Made by a program: the position numbers and the translations under genes | The notes under the pieces: generated by a model | What the model saw: the letters and a program-made list of their open reading frames with translations, nothing else | Told to the model about the DNA's origin: nothing | Database searches by the model: none | In this document: positions 61,402 through 64,000 of the stretch, one piece after another | Numbering within the stretch: the first letter of the stretch is position 1 | Layout of the letters: each line of letters starts with the position of its first letter | Assembly (NCBI RefSeq): GCF_005771635.1 | Contig: NZ_VBWP01000004.1 | Span: forward strand, 124,001-188,000 | DNA length: 64,000 bases | Direction of reading: 5' to 3' | Source: Culicoidibacter larvae | Lineage (GTDB): Bacteria; Bacillota_I; Bacilli_A; Culicoidibacterales; Culicoidibacteraceae

Positions 61402-62583
61402 ATGAAATTTTGTAAACTTATGATAAGTTTTTCACTAGTGGTTTTTGGTGTTCTCAGTTCATTATTTATTACTGCTACCCAGCAGAATATTTCTGTTCAA
61501 GCATCACAATCAACAACACCGCCGCCTGCGGCTATTAATGAGATTTTTCCTGATCCAGGTTTAGCTCAGGAAATTCAAAAAATACTTAATAAAAATTCTG
61601 TTTCCGATCAAGTAACTCAAGCTGAGTTGAGTAGCATTAAATATGTGTATGCAAGTAGCAATAAAATTGAGAATATAACCGGTATGGAATATCTTATACA
61701 TCTAACTCGTTTAAATTTAATGAATAATCAGATTAGTGATATTAGTCCATTAGCAAGCTTGGAAGATTTAGAGTATATTCATTTAGATAATAACAAAATC
61801 ACCAATGTTGAGCCATTAGCAAACAAAAAGAAAGCCCTAGAGATAATGGTATCTGATAATCAAATTACTGATATAAGTTCCCTGTTAACTCTAACAATGA
61901 ATTCTGAAGTTGCTGATTCAATAATAGTATATGCTGATGATCAAACTATCACTAAGCAGATTATTCCTTGGAGTGTCGATATTGATGTTGTTAATAGTAT
62001 TGTAGATACTGATGGTAATATAGTTTCACCAAATAAAATAAGCAATAGTGGAAGTTATGTTGGTCAAACAATTAATTGGAATCAATTACCAACAGATCTT
62101 GAAGAAGTTTCATATAATTTTTCCTATATACAGCAATATGTGAATAACAATGGTTTCACTACATATGTACGTTTTTCAGGAAAAGTGGTTCAACCAATTA
62201 CCCAAACCAAAGAAATGTATACAGTAACTTTTATTGATCAGTCAGTTATTTATAATTCAGCAGCTGTTTCCACGGATGATCTGATCACGCAGCCCATTTC
62301 ACCAACTAAAGATGGATATACATTTGTAGGATGGAATACAGTAGCTGATGGCAGTGGCATTAATTGGAACTTTACAGAAAACACTATGCCAGCAAACGAT
62401 ATTACATTATATGCACAATATACACTAAATCCTATAACTCAACCAACAGAGTCGAATACAACAACCAATAATCCAATAGTTCTCCCAACAACAGGGGAAA
62501 AAACAAGCGAATTGTTGCTTTTTGGACTAGGAATGCTATTTAGTGCAAGTGTAATAATTTTATCTAAAAAGAGAATGAATTGA
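61402..62583 (+). CDS. LPXTG-anchored short leucine-rich-repeat surface protein
   Basis: Paralogue of the LRR gene to its left, of 393 residues. ATG at 61402 has AAAGGAG 8 nt upstream. A signal peptide (about 1-33) is followed by the same TPPPAAINEIFPD motif. Only about three to four leucine-rich repeats (NQISDISPL, NKITNVEPL, NQITDISSL) remain, at about 85-165. One InlB-type repeat (DGYTFVGWNTVADG, NDITLYAQYT) lies at about 290-345. The sorting signal LPTTG is at 361, then a membrane segment and KKRMN. A TATAAT at 61351-61356 lies upstream. Confidence 0.92.
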   Translation: MKFCKLMISFSLVVFGVLSSLFITATQQNISVQASQSTTPPPAAINEIFPDPGLAQEIQKILNKNSVSDQVTQAELSSIKYVYASSNKIENITGMEYLIHLTRLNLMNNQISDISPLASLEDLEYIHLDNNKITNVEPLANKKKALEIMVSDNQITDISSLLTLTMNSEVADSIIVYADDQTITKQIIPWSVDIDVVNSIVDTDGNIVSPNKISNSGSYVGQTINWNQLPTDLEEVSYNFSYIQQYVNNNGFTTYVRFSGKVVQPITQTKEMYTVTFIDQSVIYNSAAVSTDDLITQPISPTKDGYTFVGWNTVADGSGINWNFTENTMPANDITLYAQYTLNPITQPTESNTTTNNPIVLPTTGEKTSELLLFGLGMLFSASVIILSKKRMN

Positions 62584-62600
62584 ATCCTGAATAGAAAATA

Positions 62601-62635
62601 AAAGATGGTGAAGCCAAATGTTTCACCATCTTTTT
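62601..62635 (+). terminator. terminator after the second LRR gene
   Basis: AAAGATGGTGAA (62601-62612), loop GCCAAATGT, TTCACCATCTTT (62622-62633), T tract to 62635. Confidence 0.85.
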
Positions 62636-62724
62636 AAAATTCACAAAAATACAAAAGTACATAGTTTTCATTATACATGCGTTGAGTTATATTGGCGGAC
62701 TGTAATATTAGTATAAAATAAGAT

Positions 62725-62789
62725 AATTTGAGTATATCAAGATAATTTTTTCATGATTCACAATAGCAATTGCTGTTGTGTGTTTTTTT
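62725..62789 (+). ncRNA. possible small RNA with its own terminator
   Basis: CACAATAGC (62759-62767), AATT, GCTGTTGTG (62772-62780) and a run of seven T's at 62783-62789 make an intrinsic terminator with no gene before it. TTGGCG (62692-62697), 16 bp, TAAAAT (62714-62719) could start a transcript of about 65 nt. Expression unknown. Confidence 0.3.
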
Positions 62790-62968
62790 GATATAATATT
62801 AGATAGGATCTCATAAATTTTCACAAAAGAGTAGTGTTTTATGTATCAGTATATAATATTATGAAAGTGTATAAAAAAAGGGGATAAACATACTTCCTTA
62901 ATAGACTTGATATATGTGCACATTAGAAGAATACTAGATATAAATATATATAGAAACGGGGGATATAT

Positions 62969-63973
62969 TTGGGAAAGAAAATTGCTGTCACATTACTTAT
63001 TATAGTAGGTGTTTCATTATTATTTTTTAGTGGTAAATTATTTTCGCAGAAAATATTTGAAGAAATGAATGCAGTAGAAATATCAGCTGTAATTTCAAAC
63101 ATAAGCGTGACGGGAACGGGCAAAAATAAAGAAGTAAAAGTTTTTGTTACCTACTCATATAATGGTGTGGAATATAAGAGCATGCCAATTAATTATAGTA
63201 ATTCAGACATGAGAGTTGGGAATATAATAAAAATTAAAGTAAATGAAATGGATCCGAGTGAAATATATGGAGATATTTATTTTATAATAGTTATTTTATT
63301 TTTCTTTAGTTTAATACTTTTCGCAGTCAGTATTTATTTAATAACTACTATCAAGAAAGATAACGGTATAGAAGATGACATCAATACTATCCAGTACCAT
63401 TCAACAGAAGAAAATATAAATTCTATTGTTTGGGAAAAAGCAAACTCACAAATTTCAGAAAAAATATCGAATATACTTATTAAAAAAAAGCAACAAGATA
63501 AAATTAACGCACTTATAGTTTCCATTCCTTTTTTCAGTTTTACTCTCCCCATGATTTATTTTGTTTTTTTAGAATTTAGCAAGGGTGGTGAATTAATAGT
63601 AAAAATATTATTTCTTGTTCTCCTAGTTTTTTTTGTTTTGATGTGGATAATTGGAGTGCTGATTCCTACTTTCTTTATTAAAGAATCCTTTGTTAATAAC
63701 TATCTTGTTTTTGAAGCGAAATGTATAGATGTAGGACGTACTACTATGCTGGGCTCAAGGGGAATAACTAAGTACTATGGTTATTTCCAAATAAACGGTC
63801 ATAATATTTTCACAAGAATTGAACCAGATGAATATAGAAACTCTGCTGCTATTGGCAAAAACTATATTTTTTATAAAGTTGATTATTCTGGAGGCACTAA
63901 ATATAAATTCAACAACAAAAAAAGTAAACAATTAAATGCAATAATGTTTGATAAGTTAAATGATTCAACTTAA
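62969..63973 (+). CDS. DUF3592-like membrane protein
   Basis: A 334-residue protein starting at TTG 62969, behind ACGGGGGAT. An N-terminal membrane segment (about 5-25) precedes an extracellular region like DUF3592 (ISNISVTGTGKNKEVKVFVTYSYNGVEYKSMPINYS). Then come a second membrane segment (about 107-130), a charged linker, and two more (about 190-212 and 220-245). A C-terminal domain repeats the DUF3592-like pattern. Function unknown. The coding sequence is complete 27 bp before the window end. Confidence 0.75.
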   Translation: MGKKIAVTLLIIVGVSLLFFSGKLFSQKIFEEMNAVEISAVISNISVTGTGKNKEVKVFVTYSYNGVEYKSMPINYSNSDMRVGNIIKIKVNEMDPSEIYGDIYFIIVILFFFSLILFAVSIYLITTIKKDNGIEDDINTIQYHSTEENINSIVWEKANSQISEKISNILIKKKQQDKINALIVSIPFFSFTLPMIYFVFLEFSKGGELIVKILFLVLLVFFVLMWIIGVLIPTFFIKESFVNNYLVFEAKCIDVGRTTMLGSRGITKYYGYFQINGHNIFTRIEPDEYRNSAAIGKNYIFYKVDYSGGTKYKFNNKKSKQLNAIMFDKLNDST

Positions 63974-64000
63974 TATATCTTGTAAAACAGATAATCAAAA

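Larger units (their letters stand above)
62584..62968. other. 385-bp intergenic region
   Basis: Holds the terminator of the LRR gene and an isolated promoter-like/terminator pair at 62692-62789. The rest is AT-rich DNA in which I see no gene. No repeat, attachment site or tRNA. Confidence 0.6.

Overview
The window is chromosomal DNA of a low-GC Gram-positive bacterium (Bacillota). The reasons are strong AGGAGG-type ribosome sites, LPXTG-anchored surface proteins, a ComEA/ComEC competence pair, cyclic-di-AMP synthesis by CdaA/CdaR, and gene orders close to those around yrrM-yrrO and yqeG-yqeN in Bacillus subtilis. TGA is used as a stop, so it is not a Mollicutes-code genome. An arginine deiminase pathway, a bile-salt/penicillin hydrolase-type enzyme, a phospho-beta-glucosidase and several adhesins fit a host-associated, probably intestinal, fermentative lifestyle. 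That is an inference, and the species cannot be fixed from this sequence. No transposon, prophage, CRISPR array or rRNA was seen.

Layout. 1-4.1 kb: cdaA-cdaR-glmM (c-di-AMP and cell-wall precursor control) and a tRNA-Leu(CAA). 4.2-11.4 kb: an orphan small protein, then a full arginine catabolic operon (arcA, arcB, an M20 dipeptidase, a YfcC-type transporter, arcC). 11.4-14.6 kb: the yfmF-yfmH M16 pair and a short ssb. 14.7-24.2 kb: housekeeping cluster alaS, ireB-like, ruvX, DUF1292, mltG, then the tRNA 5-methoxyuridine genes (trmR, trhP1, trhP2), udk, greA and mtnN. 24.3-32.1 kb: yqeG-yqeH-aroE-yhbY-nadD/yqeK fusion-rsfS-comEA-comEC-holA. 32.1-36.6 kb: an OmpR-type two-component system on the minus strand, divergent from a secreted multidomain M23 protein whose promoter carries an 11-bp-phased direct repeat. 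36.7-39.6 kb: GNAT, lepB, HAD and unknown genes. 39.7-43.1 kb: a VTC/DUF4956/Cthe_2159-like cluster of uncertain function. 43.3-48.6 kb: a 1248-residue LPVTG adhesin followed by three small envelope genes. 48.6-58.6 kb: mostly single genes, each with its own terminator (EFR1-type flavodoxin-ferredoxin, HxlR, FMN-binding protein, GH1, aminoglycoside-phosphotransferase-like kinase, Ntn hydrolase, Cof-type HAD, RpiR, DUF1801, a 27-residue hydrophobic peptide divergent from an XRE regulator, a membrane M23 protein). 58.7-64 kb: two related leucine-rich-repeat LPXTG proteins, a GNAT, an orphan protein and a DUF3592-like membrane protein.

How genes work together. The arc operon would import and degrade arginine to ornithine, ammonia and CO2 with one ATP gained. 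The two-component system probably controls the divergent cell-wall hydrolase-like protein. The VTC-domain protein, DUF4956 membrane protein and beta-helix lipoprotein overlap or nearly overlap and look like one envelope system. The best candidates for undescribed biology are that cluster, the 27-residue peptide/XRE pair, the transporter with an inserted Ig-like extracellular domain, and the degenerate GH18-like/M23 protein.
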